Shown: positions 26,871 to 35,924, counted from the first letter of the stretch. The stretch: 64,000 nucleotides of DNA from Vitreoscilla massiliensis (GCF_001457815.1 NZ_LN898221.1:310001-374000), one strand, 5' to 3'. Translations and numbers: made by a program. Notes: a model not told the origin generated them from the sequence alone.

Positions 26871-27109
26871 CACGCCACAGCTCAAACCAAGCGACACCAC
26901 GCAGCCACCATTAAATTTTGCTATGCAACAACGGTGTTTTATAGTTTTAAGCCCAGATTCAAACCCTTGAAATTTCAGCTTTTCCATGTTTTACACATCT
27001 TGAGCACATACAAACTTCATAATGCGGGTTTTCGTCAAAATCGCGCTATTTTTTTACGAATTGGCGCTTATTTGGGTTAGATATGCCAATTTTTGCGTAA
27101 AGACAGGTC

Positions 27110-27189
27110 AAAATCGCGGCGATTTTATTGTCAGCGCTTCGCCTTGTTGCCTAAGCTTTAGCGCAAGCACTGCTGCAGTGCCCACTGCA
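27110..27189. promoter_or_regulatory. palindromes upstream of small exported-protein operon
   Basis: AAAATCGCGGCGATTTT (27110-27126) and TGCAGTGCCCACTGCA (27174-27189) are perfect palindromes 40-120 bases before the first gene. The word GTCAAAATCGCG also occurs at 27033-27044 and at 27107-27118. They may be operators or RNA hairpins. Confidence 0.4.
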
Positions 27190-27229
27190 TCAACCATTTT
27201 GAAATGTCATAGACAAAAGGACTGTAAAC

Positions 27230-27403
27230 ATGAAGAAAACCATCTCTGTTGTAGCCACTCTTGCCAGCTTGGCGGTGTTAAATGCTTGTGCCAACACCCA
27301 AAACAGCAGCACCGACGCCGATGCGGCCAACGCACCACCCGCAGTTGAAGCCGCCGCCAGCGCCGCCAGTGCAGCAGATGCCAATGTCTTTCAAGGAGAA
27401 TAA
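27230..27403 (+). CDS. small lipoprotein, 57 aa
   Basis: Begins MKKTISVVATLASLAVLNAC, a signal peptide ending in a lipobox (LNAC, lipidated Cys at 20). It leaves only about 38 residues, rich in Ala, Asp and Ser. The ribosome site AAAGG lies upstream. The next gene starts 2 bases after the stop, and its ribosome site AAGGAG lies inside this gene's end. It is the first gene of a three-gene exported-protein operon. Function unknown. Confidence 0.7.
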   Translation: MKKTISVVATLASLAVLNACANTQNSSTDADAANAPPAVEAAASAASAADANVFQGE

Positions 27404-27405
27404 AC

Positions 27406-27612
27406 ATGAAAACTGTTTTGACACTGTTAGCGACGGGCATTTTCATCAGCTCATTGACAGCCTATGCCAATACCATCAATACTGACGCTGCAATTTCGCA
27501 AACCGTCACAGACGCGAGTCAACCTCAAGCCAGCGCACCCGCAGCCAGTGCCACAGCCAGCAGTGCACCGTTTGTGAGTGATGAAGGCCTACCAGACCAG
27601 CAAGGAATCTGA
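27406..27612 (+). CDS. small exported protein, 68 aa
   Basis: The signal peptide (LTLLATGIFISSLTAYA, cut near ANTIN) is followed by about 46 residues of low-complexity Ser/Ala/Pro/Gln sequence (ASAPAASATASSAP) ending GLPDQQGI. No Cys. The tail resembles the Ala/Ser tail of the preceding lipoprotein. The third gene follows after 2 bases. I recognise no family. Confidence 0.65.
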   Translation: MKTVLTLLATGIFISSLTAYANTINTDAAISQTVTDASQPQASAPAASATASSAPFVSDEGLPDQQGI

Positions 27613-27614
27613 TT

Positions 27615-28175
27615 ATGAATTCATACCTACGCTCTATTGCCGTATTGACCACCGCCGCCACATTGGCCGCTTGCTCCAGCATGGGCAGCAAGAAAGAAAC
27701 CCCTGTTGAGCCTGTCAATGCCCAGCCGCAGCCGCAAGCCCAAGTGCAATTGCCCAGCCACATCAATCCTTACGAAAGCCTGATGTTGGGCAAAACTTGG
27801 GTGACCATTGCTGCGGTGGACCAAGACAAAAAACAAATCTCAGCCACCGACAAACGGGTGAGCAATTATTTTGGTTTTGCACAATATGGCGTTAATGGCC
27901 AATTCATCATGTATACGCCAGATCAAAAGCCAAAAATGCAAGGCGACTGGAGTTTCTCTGAAGACGGCAAAGTGCGCACTTTGATTGCCAAAGATGCTGC
28001 TGGCAAAGTGTTGTTTGAGCGCAAAGTCGAAAACGTGGGTTTGAATAATGATATGTATGCTTACCGCATTTATCCAAATGCGAAAAACAAGAAAAAATAC
28101 ATTGATATCGTCCATCAAACGGTAGAGTCTTTGCAGCGCGCACAAGCAGCCCAAGCCGCGCAGCAAGCACAATAG
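27615..28175 (+). CDS. lipoprotein with DUF4822-like domain
   Basis: A 186 aa lipoprotein: signal peptide with lipobox LAAC (Cys at 20), a Pro/Gln linker, then a domain at about 55-165. That domain has GKTWVTIAAVDQD, SNYFGFAQYGVNGQF, PKMQGDWSFSEDGKVRTLIA and VLFERKVENVG, which I take to be DUF4822. The tail is an Ala/Gln helix. It is the last gene of the operon, closed by a DUS hairpin. The family has no known activity. Confidence 0.75.
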   Translation: MNSYLRSIAVLTTAATLAACSSMGSKKETPVEPVNAQPQPQAQVQLPSHINPYESLMLGKTWVTIAAVDQDKKQISATDKRVSNYFGFAQYGVNGQFIMYTPDQKPKMQGDWSFSEDGKVRTLIAKDAAGKVLFERKVENVGLNNDMYAYRIYPNAKNKKKYIDIVHQTVESLQRAQAAQAAQQAQ

Positions 28176-28189
28176 GTTTTTTCATCCGC

Positions 28190-28219
28190 AAGCGGCCTGT
28201 AAATATCACAGGCCGCTTT
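28190..28219 (+). terminator. DUS inverted pair ending the exported-protein operon
   Basis: AAGCGGCCTGT and ACAGGCCGCTT with a 7-base loop and a T run. Confidence 0.75.
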
Positions 28220-28597
28220 TTTGTATTGCGCCACTGCGCGTGCAGATTCTCACCAGACACTTATCAAGCCCATAGCAACGGCTTAGTTCTATGGGGAAAA
28301 CACCCATGGGCATAAGCTCAAAATCTATGGTCTGTGCAATCGATGACGAAACGATGTGTACACTGACAAGTTGTTTTATAGTTGATGATGGTGAACCTTA
28401 GAATTGCGCAGTGCGATTGCATCTGGCCAGCAATGGCTATCCATTAGCTGCGAAGTGATATGAATCATGTCTCAAACACTAGTGCCGACAGACATAAGCA
28501 TAAGCGGCCTGTAAACGATTTACAGGCCGCTTATTGGATACCTTGCTGATACGCACATAAGCCATGCAATAGCAGCTGGCTCGCACACTGCACTAAG
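28220..28597. other. intergenic with one DUS pair
   Basis: No supportable gene. A DUS inverted pair lies at 28502-28532 (5-base loop), downstream of the convergent OsmC gene. Confidence 0.6.
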
Positions 28598-29068
28598 TTA
28601 GCGCAGTGGCGCCTCCACCGTGACCGTGGCCAAAATGGAATTGGCGATGTAGCAAGAGTGGTGAGCCAAAGCGTGGATTTTGGTGACGGTGACCGCATCC
28701 GGTTGCTGGGCGCCGCCAAACACGATGTCGGGACGCAAGAAAATTTGCGTGATGGCGTCGCGATTGGCGGCGTTTTTCGCCATGATTCCTTCGGCTTGGT
28801 CGTCATACGATTCGACCACGATGTCTTTTTTGGCGCAAATGCCCAAAAACCACAGCATATGACAAGAAGACACCGCTGCCACCAACGCTTCCTCAGGGTC
28901 TACCGCCGCGCTGACCGAATGCGGTAAAGGCACTGAGTGTACCGAAGACGAAGCCGGCACACTCACACCCTCATCGAATTGCCATTGATGCAAACGGCTG
29001 TAAGCATTGTCGGTAAACGCCTCTTGTGGCTGACGCAGCCACACCACCCGTGCTGCATATAAAGACAT
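28598..29068 (-). CDS. OsmC family peroxide/thiol protein
   Basis: A 156 aa OsmC/Ohr-type protein that detoxifies organic peroxides with a Cys pair. The first Cys lies in VAAVSSCHMLWFLGICAKK (about 82) and the second in AHHSCYIANSI near the C-terminus. PHSVSAAVDPEEALVAA matches the family start. The start at 29068 has AAGGG upstream; longer frames lack one. Single gene flanked by DUS pairs. Confidence 0.9.
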   Translation of the reverse strand: MSLYAARVVWLRQPQEAFTDNAYSRLHQWQFDEGVSVPASSSVHSVPLPHSVSAAVDPEEALVAAVSSCHMLWFLGICAKKDIVVESYDDQAEGIMAKNAANRDAITQIFLRPDIVFGGAQQPDAVTVTKIHALAHHSCYIANSILATVTVEAPLR

Positions 29069-29274
29069 GGATTGCCCTTCTGTTTTTTGTTCAAAGAATG
29101 GCCAATATAATTGAAACACATGGCCCACGCTGCGACCGCCATCGAAATCAAATGTGGGCAATACGTGTTAGCTACCTGTGCAAACATTCATACGCATACC
29201 TGAAGGCTTTAAACACTGTTGCTGACAGAAAACCGGCTCACCCAACCCTCTGTTCTATCCTGCGTCTGTTTAAA

Positions 29275-29319
29275 ACGGCCTGTAAGATTCTAAAACCGTA
29301 CCAATCGCTTACAGGCCGC
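29275..29319. repeat. DUS inverted pair, long loop
   Basis: CGGCCTGTAA and TTACAGGCCG separated by about 23 bases, between the OsmC gene and the YfiM-like gene. Confidence 0.6.
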
Positions 29320-29341
29320 ATGCTGCATCTTGATATCCACA

Positions 29342-29698
29342 TCATTGCGTCGCACGGTAGAGGCCATAACCTGTCAGCGCGCCGGCGACGTTATATGCCA
29401 TGTCGCGCCAACTGAAGCCGCTGCCACCACCGCGGGCATCGCGCAATTCTTTGCTCGTGCCCAAGGCCAAACTCACACCTATGCCTATCGCCGCTTGCTG
29501 ACCACGCCTGTCGCTGTGATTGGCAGCGGCATGAGTAGCGGCCGCGCTCAAAGCCGCCGACACCGCAAAATGCTTGGCCTTATCCCGCCCCGTCCATGCA
29601 TCGTCGGCATAATGGAAGGTTGTGCAGGCATTGCACAACAGCAAGCACAGCAGTGTGAACACTTTCAATAGCGGCCTGTAAGCATGGCGCTCATGCAT
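29342..29698 (-). CDS. YfiM-like lipoprotein (DUF2279)
   Basis: A 118 aa protein. The signal peptide ends in a lipobox (CNAC). The mature part has DAWTGRDKAKHFAVSAALSA, LGTSKELRDARGGGSGFSWR and DMAYNVAGALTGY, the hallmarks of the YfiM/DUF2279 group of small outer-membrane lipoproteins of unknown role. ATG 29698 has AAGGA upstream. A DUS copy falls in the signal-peptide part (about 29671-29681). mfd lies 49 bases upstream on the left. Confidence 0.82.
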   Translation of the reverse strand: MHERHAYRPLLKVFTLLCLLLCNACTTFHYADDAWTGRDKAKHFAVSAALSAAATHAAANHSDRRGQQAAIGIGVSLALGTSKELRDARGGGSGFSWRDMAYNVAGALTGYGLYRATQ

Positions 29699-29747
29699 TT
29701 CACATCCTTTTTGAGCATGGATCATCAACATCACCCAACTGCCGTCA

Positions 29748-32700
29748 CTATTGCAACAGTTTCAACACCGCCTTCACCTGCTTGATGCGTTCTTCCACAG
29801 TGTCGTTCACCATTTTCACTTGCAACTTGTCCGCGCCTTGCAGGCGGAAGTTTTTGTCCGACTGGATGAGCTGAATGATGTTGGCAGGGTCAATTTGATT
29901 GTGTTTGCCTATCACCAAAGAAATGGTTTCGGTGGTGGCATCGATGCTGTCTATGCCCATGGCCTTGGCTTGCAAGCGCAGGCGGTGCGACTCAACCAAG
30001 GTTTTGACCGGCGTTTCCGGCAGGCCAAAACGGTCGATCAATTCTTCTTGGATGTCGTCAATTTCGGCCGTACTTTCGCAAGTGGCCAAGCGTTTGTACA
30101 ACACCAAACGCTCATGGATATCAGGACAATAGCCTTCTGGCAACAAAGCCGGACTGTGCAATTTGATTTCGGTGGTCACACCCAGCGGCGCATCCAAATC
30201 GGGCACACGGCCTTTTTTCAAATCGCGCACTGCCTGTCTGAGCATTTCCGAATACAAGGTCAAACCGACCTGTAAAATCTCACCCGATTGGCCTTCTCCC
30301 AATATTTCACCGGCGCCGCGAATTTCCAAGTCTTGCATTGCCAAGGTAAAGCCTGAGCCGAGTTCATCGGCGGCGGCAATGGCATCGAGGCGTTTTTCCG
30401 CATCTTTGGTGATGTATTCCGGCGCGAGCAAATACGCATAAGCTTGGTGGTGCGAACGGCCAACGCGGCCGCGCAATTGGTGCAGCTGCGCCAAACCGAA
30501 TTTGTCGGCGCGGTTGATGATGATGGTGTTGGCATTGGGGATGTCGATGCCGGTTTCGATGATGGTCGAACACAGCAACACATTGTAGCGGTGTTGCATA
30601 AAGTCACGCATCACCTGCTCCAGCTCACGTTCGCGCAATTGGCCGTGAGCAATGGCGATTTTGGCCTCGGGCACCAATTCGCTCAAGCGCTCAAACACAT
30701 TTTCAATGGTGTCGACCTCGTTGTGCAGGAAATACACTTGGCCGCCACGCTTGAGTTCGCGCACAATGGCTTCGCGCACCGTCGCCTCAGAAAACGGTTT
30801 CACAAACGTTTTCACCGCCAAACGGCGGCTCGGGGCGGTGGTAATCAACGAAAAGTCGCGCAAGCCTTCCAAAGCCATGGACAGCGTGCGCGGTATCGGC
30901 GTGGCGGTCATGGTGAGCACGTCGACATTGGCACGCAAACGCTTCAATTGTTCTTTTTGGCGCACGCCAAAACGGTGTTCCTCATCAATCACCACCAAGC
31001 CCAGATTTTTAAACTCAACATCGGGTTGCACCAATTTATGAGTGCCGATGACGATGTCTACCGTGCCGTTCTGTAAACCTGCCAATGCCGCTTTGGTTTC
31101 CTTACTGGAATTAAAACGCGACAATTGCGCCACTTTGACGGGAAAATCGGCGAAACGGTCGGCAAAATTTTGCGCGTGTTGCTCGACCAACAGCGTGGTC
31201 GGTGCCAATATCGCCACTTGTTTGCCGCCCATTACCGCCACAAAAGCGGCGCGCAGCGCCACCTCGGTTTTGCCAAAGCCGACATCGCCACAAATCAATC
31301 TGTCCATCGGTTTGCCAGCCAACAAGTCTTTGATGGTGGCAACGATGGCACTGGCTTGGTCTTCTGTTTCTTCATAGCCAAAGCCATCGGCAAATTGTTG
31401 GTAATCGGCTTCGTTCAAGCTAAACGCATAGCCTTCCAGTGCCGCGCGTTGCGCATACAAATTCAATAATTCGGCGGCGGTATCGCGCGCTTTTTCAGCC
31501 GCTTTGCGTTTGGCCTTGCCCCAAGAGGCATTGCCCAATTTGTGCAAATGAATGTTGTCGGCCGCATGGCCAGCATAGCGGGAAATCAAGTGCAACTGCG
31601 CCACCGGCACATACAATTGGCCGCCATCAGCATACTCGAGCAACATCATTTCATTGTCGCCCTCGCCCAAATCCAAGCTGACCAAACCCATGTAACGGCC
31701 TATGCCATGCTCTTCATGCACCACTGGGTCGCCGATGTTGATTTCGGCCAAATCGCGCAAAGCACTGTCGGAAACATCGGCGTGTTTGCGGCGTTTGTGG
31801 CGGCGGCCGGTACGCAACACATGTTGGTACAAATCGGCTTCACTGATGACAGCCAGTTGTTCCTTCGGCGCTTGAAAACCGCGCGCCACCGGCGCCACGG
31901 CCAAATTCAAAACCGCTTCACTGTGCAAAAAGTCTTGCCAAGAAGCCACGGTTTGCGCGCCCAATTGCTGTTGTTGCAAGAAGGCCAACATGGTTTCGCG
32001 GCGACCCAAGCTCTCAGCACACAGCAATATCTTGCCTTTGAATGCGGCCTGAAAGTGTTGCAAAGCCTGTAGCGGCTGCTCTTTGCTGCGGTCTACCGCC
32101 ACCACGGGCAAATCGTAATCATGGCTTTGCGGCTGCAATACAATGTGCGCCAGCGGTTTTAAGCGCGCCCCCAATTCGTCTTCGCTCAAAAACAATGCTT
32201 GTGGCGGTAACGGTGGGTAGCTGGGGTCGGCTCCGGCCATGTCAAAGCGCGACTTCACATCCAGCCAATGGCTGTGCGCCGCCGCCATGGCATCGTGCAC
32301 CGACACCAATAAGGTATCGGGCGGTAAATAATCAAAAATCGTTGCCAACGGTTGTTCAAAAAACAGCGGCAAATAATACTCAACGCCGCTGCCAAACTGG
32401 CCTTTGCTGACGGCTTGGTAGACCAAAGCTCGCGTCGGGTCGCCGTCTACATGCTCACGAAATTGATTGCGAAACAGGTTTTGCGTTGCTTCATCGGTGG
32501 GAAATTCGTGTGCGGGCAATAAGCGAATTTCCGACACCGGCATCATCGTGCGCTGGCTATCGGGGTCAAACGTCTTGATGCTGTCGATTTCATCGCCAAA
32601 TAAATCAATGCGGTACGGCCACTCAGAGCCCATAGGAAACACATCCAGCAAACCACCACGCACCGAAAACTCGCCCGCTTGCACCACATTGGAAACATGG

Positions 32701-33146
32701 TTGTAACCGGCATCGACCAATTGCGCTTTGAACTGCTCATCGTTGAGCGCCTCGCCCACTTTCAACCAAAACGTGCGCCCTTGGATGTAAGACAGTGGCG
32801 CCAATTTTTGCATCGCCGTGGCCACTGGCAATAACACCATGTCGATTTGCTGGTTTTTCAATTGCCACAACACCGCCAAACGCTCAGACACCAAATCTTG
32901 GTGCGGTGAAAAACGCTCATACGCCAAGGTTTCCCAATCGGGGAAAAACGCGGTTTTCAACTCTGGCTGGTAAAACGATAAGGCTTCTTGTATGCGCAAG
33001 GCCTGATCCACATCCTCGGTTAAGACCATTACAGGCCGCTTACGCGGTAAGTGATGGGCCAATTGCCACGGGGCAGTGCCCAAAGACATGTCTGTCCATA
33101 GTGACTTTTGACCTGCTGCGGGAATTGTAAATAAACCACCTGTCAT
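29748..33146 (-). CDS. mfd: transcription-repair coupling factor Mfd
   Basis: An 1132 aa DNA translocase that removes RNA polymerase stalled at DNA damage and recruits UvrA. Domains run in order: UvrB-like N-terminal part (about 1-350), RNA polymerase interaction domain with VHEEHGIGRYMGL (about 475-550), and helicase/RecG-like motor. The motor contains CGDVGFGKTEVALRA (Walker A, about 625) and VVIDEEHRFGVRQ (DEEH box). The RecG-like TRG region has ARGVGRS-type LRGRVGRSHHQAYAYL, and a C-terminal domain follows. AAGGT precedes the start. DUS copies near 32043 and 33029 are tolerated in the coding sequence. Confidence 0.97.
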   Translation of the reverse strand: MTGGLFTIPAAGQKSLWTDMSLGTAPWQLAHHLPRKRPVMVLTEDVDQALRIQEALSFYQPELKTAFFPDWETLAYERFSPHQDLVSERLAVLWQLKNQQIDMVLLPVATAMQKLAPLSYIQGRTFWLKVGEALNDEQFKAQLVDAGYNHVSNVVQAGEFSVRGGLLDVFPMGSEWPYRIDLFGDEIDSIKTFDPDSQRTMMPVSEIRLLPAHEFPTDEATQNLFRNQFREHVDGDPTRALVYQAVSKGQFGSGVEYYLPLFFEQPLATIFDYLPPDTLLVSVHDAMAAAHSHWLDVKSRFDMAGADPSYPPLPPQALFLSEDELGARLKPLAHIVLQPQSHDYDLPVVAVDRSKEQPLQALQHFQAAFKGKILLCAESLGRRETMLAFLQQQQLGAQTVASWQDFLHSEAVLNLAVAPVARGFQAPKEQLAVISEADLYQHVLRTGRRHKRRKHADVSDSALRDLAEINIGDPVVHEEHGIGRYMGLVSLDLGEGDNEMMLLEYADGGQLYVPVAQLHLISRYAGHAADNIHLHKLGNASWGKAKRKAAEKARDTAAELLNLYAQRAALEGYAFSLNEADYQQFADGFGYEETEDQASAIVATIKDLLAGKPMDRLICGDVGFGKTEVALRAAFVAVMGGKQVAILAPTTLLVEQHAQNFADRFADFPVKVAQLSRFNSSKETKAALAGLQNGTVDIVIGTHKLVQPDVEFKNLGLVVIDEEHRFGVRQKEQLKRLRANVDVLTMTATPIPRTLSMALEGLRDFSLITTAPSRRLAVKTFVKPFSEATVREAIVRELKRGGQVYFLHNEVDTIENVFERLSELVPEAKIAIAHGQLRERELEQVMRDFMQHRYNVLLCSTIIETGIDIPNANTIIINRADKFGLAQLHQLRGRVGRSHHQAYAYLLAPEYITKDAEKRLDAIAAADELGSGFTLAMQDLEIRGAGEILGEGQSGEILQVGLTLYSEMLRQAVRDLKKGRVPDLDAPLGVTTEIKLHSPALLPEGYCPDIHERLVLYKRLATCESTAEIDDIQEELIDRFGLPETPVKTLVESHRLRLQAKAMGIDSIDATTETISLVIGKHNQIDPANIIQLIQSDKNFRLQGADKLQVKMVNDTVEERIKQVKAVLKLLQ

Positions 33147-33251
33147 ACTGTTTACCTTAAAATTTGATGCCCATCAAATAGCTGAGATTATCCGTTTGTA
33201 ACATAAGACTTATTTTCATTTATATATTAAAATAGAGGTTTTGGTGCTGCG

Positions 33252-33277
33252 CATATCATATATTAATAATGCATATG
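33252..33277. promoter_or_regulatory. operator candidate before the protoglobin gene
   Basis: An AT-rich imperfect palindrome, CATATCATAT...ATGCATATG, lies 53 bases before the protoglobin start. No known regulator's box is matched clearly. Confidence 0.35.
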
Positions 33278-33329
33278 ACAGTCAAAAGCCTGACACACAC
33301 TTGTTTTACCGTAATCGAAAGCACACATC

Positions 33330-33884
33330 ATGAGTTTAAACATCAACACGGCCAATGATGCAGATTTGGCCGAATTTTTAAGTCACAATGGCTTTTGCGA
33401 TGCCGATGCCGCTTGTTTAGTGGCCTTACACCCACACATCAGCCCTTTTTTACCACAATTAACCGAGTCATTTTATGAACGCATTTTGGCCTCAGATGCC
33501 ATGCGTCCATTCGTCATCGACCGTGTGGATTCTTTGAAAGAAACCCATTTGCGTTGGATGAACATGTTGTTCAGTGGCCCGTTTGATGACCAATTTGTGC
33601 AAATTCACCAACACATTGGCGAAGTGCATTTGAAACAAAAAATCCCACCTTTGTTCGTGGCTTCGAGCATGGCCTATTTGCGCGCCGAAATGCCCAAATT
33701 GTTCACGCCCGAATTGTTGGCCAAATTCCCACAATACGATTATGCGTTTTGTACCGCCGCCTTGTTGCGCTTGATAGACACTTGCCAATTTTTGGTCGAC
33801 CGCACTTACTACCGTTCATTGATGGAATTGCTCGGCATTTCGCCAAAACTGTTCTTGCGTCTGATGACCTCAGCCAGCAAATAA
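33330..33884 (+). CDS. protoglobin (heme-binding sensor globin)
   Basis: A 184 aa stand-alone protoglobin-family protein, a globin fold that binds heme and gases. It shows FCDADAACLVALHPHISPF, LPQLTESFYERIL and THLRWMNMLFSGPFD. HQHIGEVHLKQKIPPLF contains the likely proximal His (VHLKQ). The C-terminal helix is DRTYYRSLMELLG. No output domain is attached, so it may act as an O2/NO-binding protein or with a partner. The start is ATG 33330, and an intrinsic terminator follows. Confidence 0.88.
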   Translation: MSLNINTANDADLAEFLSHNGFCDADAACLVALHPHISPFLPQLTESFYERILASDAMRPFVIDRVDSLKETHLRWMNMLFSGPFDDQFVQIHQHIGEVHLKQKIPPLFVASSMAYLRAEMPKLFTPELLAKFPQYDYAFCTAALLRLIDTCQFLVDRTYYRSLMELLGISPKLFLRLMTSASK

Positions 33885-33893
33885 GCTGCAATC

Positions 33894-33922
33894 AAAATTC
33901 CCCGCCAAGTGCGGGGAATTTT
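33894..33922. terminator. bidirectional intrinsic terminator
   Basis: AAAATTCCCCGC and GCGGGGAATTTT with a 5-base loop, between the convergent protoglobin and metW genes. It reads as a terminator on both strands. Confidence 0.85.
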
Positions 33923-33929
33923 AATGGTT

Positions 33930-34514
33930 TTAACCCACTCGGTAAAATGCCAAGCTGCCGAGCAAATTCGGCAAAAAATCTATGCGTTTGCCACCCGACA
34001 TCACCGTGCGCTCCAGCACTGCCAAGCCATTCTTCTGACACAAAGCATCAAAATCGGCCAGCGTACACCAATGGATATTCGGGGTGTTATACCACTCATA
34101 TGGCATGGATTCCGATACCGGCATCCGCCCTTGCGCGATTTGCAGGCGGTTGCGCCAATAGCCAAAATTCGGGAAGGTCACAATCGCTTGGCGTGCCACC
34201 CGCTTCATTTCCTGCAAGATGATTTCGGTGTTTTTCATCGCCTGTATGGTTTGTGATAACACCACCACATCGAAACTGTTGTCGGTAAAGCCTTGGCGCA
34301 AGCCGCTTTCCAAATCCGATTGGATCACGTTCACGCCCAAATCCATCGCGGCAATCACGCTGTCGGTGTCCAATTCCACCCCATAACCGATACAGTTTTT
34401 TTCTTCGACCAAAGCCGCCAGCAATTGACCATCGCCACAGCCCAAATCCAATACCTTGGAATTGGGTGCAATCCAATCATAAATCAAGCGCAAGTCTTCG
34501 CGTAATTCGCGCAT
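33930..34514 (-). CDS. metW: methionine biosynthesis protein MetW
   Basis: A 194 aa class I methyltransferase-fold protein that works with MetX in homoserine acylation. Motif I is KVLDLGCGDGQLLAAL; FDVVVLSQTIQAMKN and TFPNFGYWRNRLQIAQGRMP are typical MetW blocks. Two ATG codons stand in tandem; I prefer 34514 because AGG lies 7 bases ahead of it. It overlaps the metX stop, giving a coupled metX-metW operon. Confidence 0.95.
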   Translation of the reverse strand: MRELREDLRLIYDWIAPNSKVLDLGCGDGQLLAALVEEKNCIGYGVELDTDSVIAAMDLGVNVIQSDLESGLRQGFTDNSFDVVVLSQTIQAMKNTEIILQEMKRVARQAIVTFPNFGYWRNRLQIAQGRMPVSESMPYEWYNTPNIHWCTLADFDALCQKNGLAVLERTVMSGGKRIDFLPNLLGSLAFYRVG

Positions 34515-35653
34515 CATGCCACCTCTTTCGCAATTTTGCCCATATAGACATGCATGCCGCGCATGTATGCAGCATCTTCCATTAAAAACGCATCGTGGCC
34601 GTGTTGTGACAACACTTCCAAATACTGCACCGATTTTTCCGCCGCAATCAAGGCACGCACGATTTCATGCGAGCGCTCAGGACTGAAACGCCAATCGGTC
34701 GAAAACGACACCACAAAACACTTGGCACTGATGTGTTTGAATGCGGCCTGTAAATCATCATCAAAGTCGACCGCCGGATCAAAATAATCCAAGGCCTTGG
34801 TCATCAATAAATAGGTATTGGCATCGAAAATCTCGGCGAATTTGTCGCCTTGGTAGCGCAGATACGACTCCACTTCAAAATCGATGTCGTAATTGAATTG
34901 GTAATCGTCGTTGCGCAGGGCGCGGCCGAATTTCTTGCCCAAACCGTCTTCCGACAAATAAGTGATGTGCCCCATCATGCGCGCGATGCGCAGACCGCGG
35001 CGCGGCAAAGTCTGGTGTTCTTGGTAATGGCCGGCGTAAAAATCAGGATCGGTAATGATGGCTTGGCGTGCCACATCATTAAAAGCGATGTTTTGAGTCG
35101 ACAGCTTCGGTGCCGACGCGATGATGATGGCGTGGCGCACGCGCTCAGGCATGTCTATGGCCCATTGCATGGTTTGCATGCCACCCAAGCTGCCGCCTAT
35201 GACCGCCGCCCATACATTTATACCAAAATAATCGGCCAAACGTGCTTGGGTTTGCACCCAGTCTTTGACCGTAATCATCGGAAAGTCGGCACCATAAGCC
35301 TTGCCCGTTTCCGGATTGTTGCTCAATGGGCCACTGCTGCCGTGACAACCGCCCAAATTGTTCAGGCCGATGACGAAGAACACATTGGTGTCTATCGGTT
35401 TGCCAGGGCCGACCATATTGTCCCACCAGCCACTGTGCTTATCGCTGTCGGCATGTTTGCCCGCCACATGGTGGTTGCCCGACAAGGCATGGCAAATCAA
35501 CACCGCATTGCTTTTTGCCGCATTGAGCGTGCCATACGTCTCTACCATCAAATCAAAACGCGGCAACACTTGCCCATTTTGCAATGCCAACGGCTGTTCA
35601 AATGCAATTTTTTGTGGCCTTACCAAACCAACACTGCCAGAATTTTTCGTCAT
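34514..35653 (-). CDS. metX: homoserine O-acyltransferase MetX
   Basis: A 379 aa alpha/beta-hydrolase enzyme that activates homoserine for methionine synthesis. Seen are ICHALSGNHHVAGKH, NNLGGCHGSSGP, the nucleophile elbow GGSLGGMQTMQWA (Ser about 150), SFSTDWRFSPERS, and the catalytic His in LSQHGHDAFLMED. Family members linked to metW in proteobacteria often use succinyl-CoA, so acetyl versus succinyl specificity cannot be settled by eye. A DUS copy near 34742 encodes LQAA. Confidence 0.95.
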   Translation of the reverse strand: MTKNSGSVGLVRPQKIAFEQPLALQNGQVLPRFDLMVETYGTLNAAKSNAVLICHALSGNHHVAGKHADSDKHSGWWDNMVGPGKPIDTNVFFVIGLNNLGGCHGSSGPLSNNPETGKAYGADFPMITVKDWVQTQARLADYFGINVWAAVIGGSLGGMQTMQWAIDMPERVRHAIIIASAPKLSTQNIAFNDVARQAIITDPDFYAGHYQEHQTLPRRGLRIARMMGHITYLSEDGLGKKFGRALRNDDYQFNYDIDFEVESYLRYQGDKFAEIFDANTYLLMTKALDYFDPAVDFDDDLQAAFKHISAKCFVVSFSTDWRFSPERSHEIVRALIAAEKSVQYLEVLSQHGHDAFLMEDAAYMRGMHVYMGKIAKEVA

Positions 35654-35730
35654 CGTTTCAACACAAGTTAGCGCTTATGCGCAAATGATGTCATTATAAT
35701 GGTTTTAGCATGATTGACTAGGTAGAACAG

Positions 35731-35907
35731 GTGCAGATACTGACAAAATTATGGCAATTATCTGCATGGATTTTGCTGGGCATGGCCGCCATTGCCCTGT
35801 TTCTCAATCGAAACCAACGCTTAGCCTTGCATGGCTATGTGCGCTTGATAGCGGCGGTATTGCTCACTGGCGCCGCCACCGCCCTTGTTTGGCATCTGCT
35901 TACTTAG
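35731..35907 (+). CDS. small membrane protein, 58 aa
   Basis: A short frame starting with GTG 35731 encodes two membrane helices (LSAWILLGMAAIALFL and LIAAVLLTGAATALVWHLL) joined by a basic loop (NRNQRLALHGYVR). It ends 17 bases before the glycosyltransferase start, so the two are likely co-transcribed. An AGG lies 9-11 bases upstream of the GTG. No family is recognised. Confidence 0.55.
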   Translation: MQILTKLWQLSAWILLGMAAIALFLNRNQRLALHGYVRLIAAVLLTGAATALVWHLLT

Positions 35908-35924
35908 TTAACAAAGTCCATACC

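Noticed and set aside
26583..26970. Overlapping plus-strand frames of 76 and 104 codons
   Set aside because: They cross the 34-35 base tandem repeat, whose period breaks the frame, and show no start signals.
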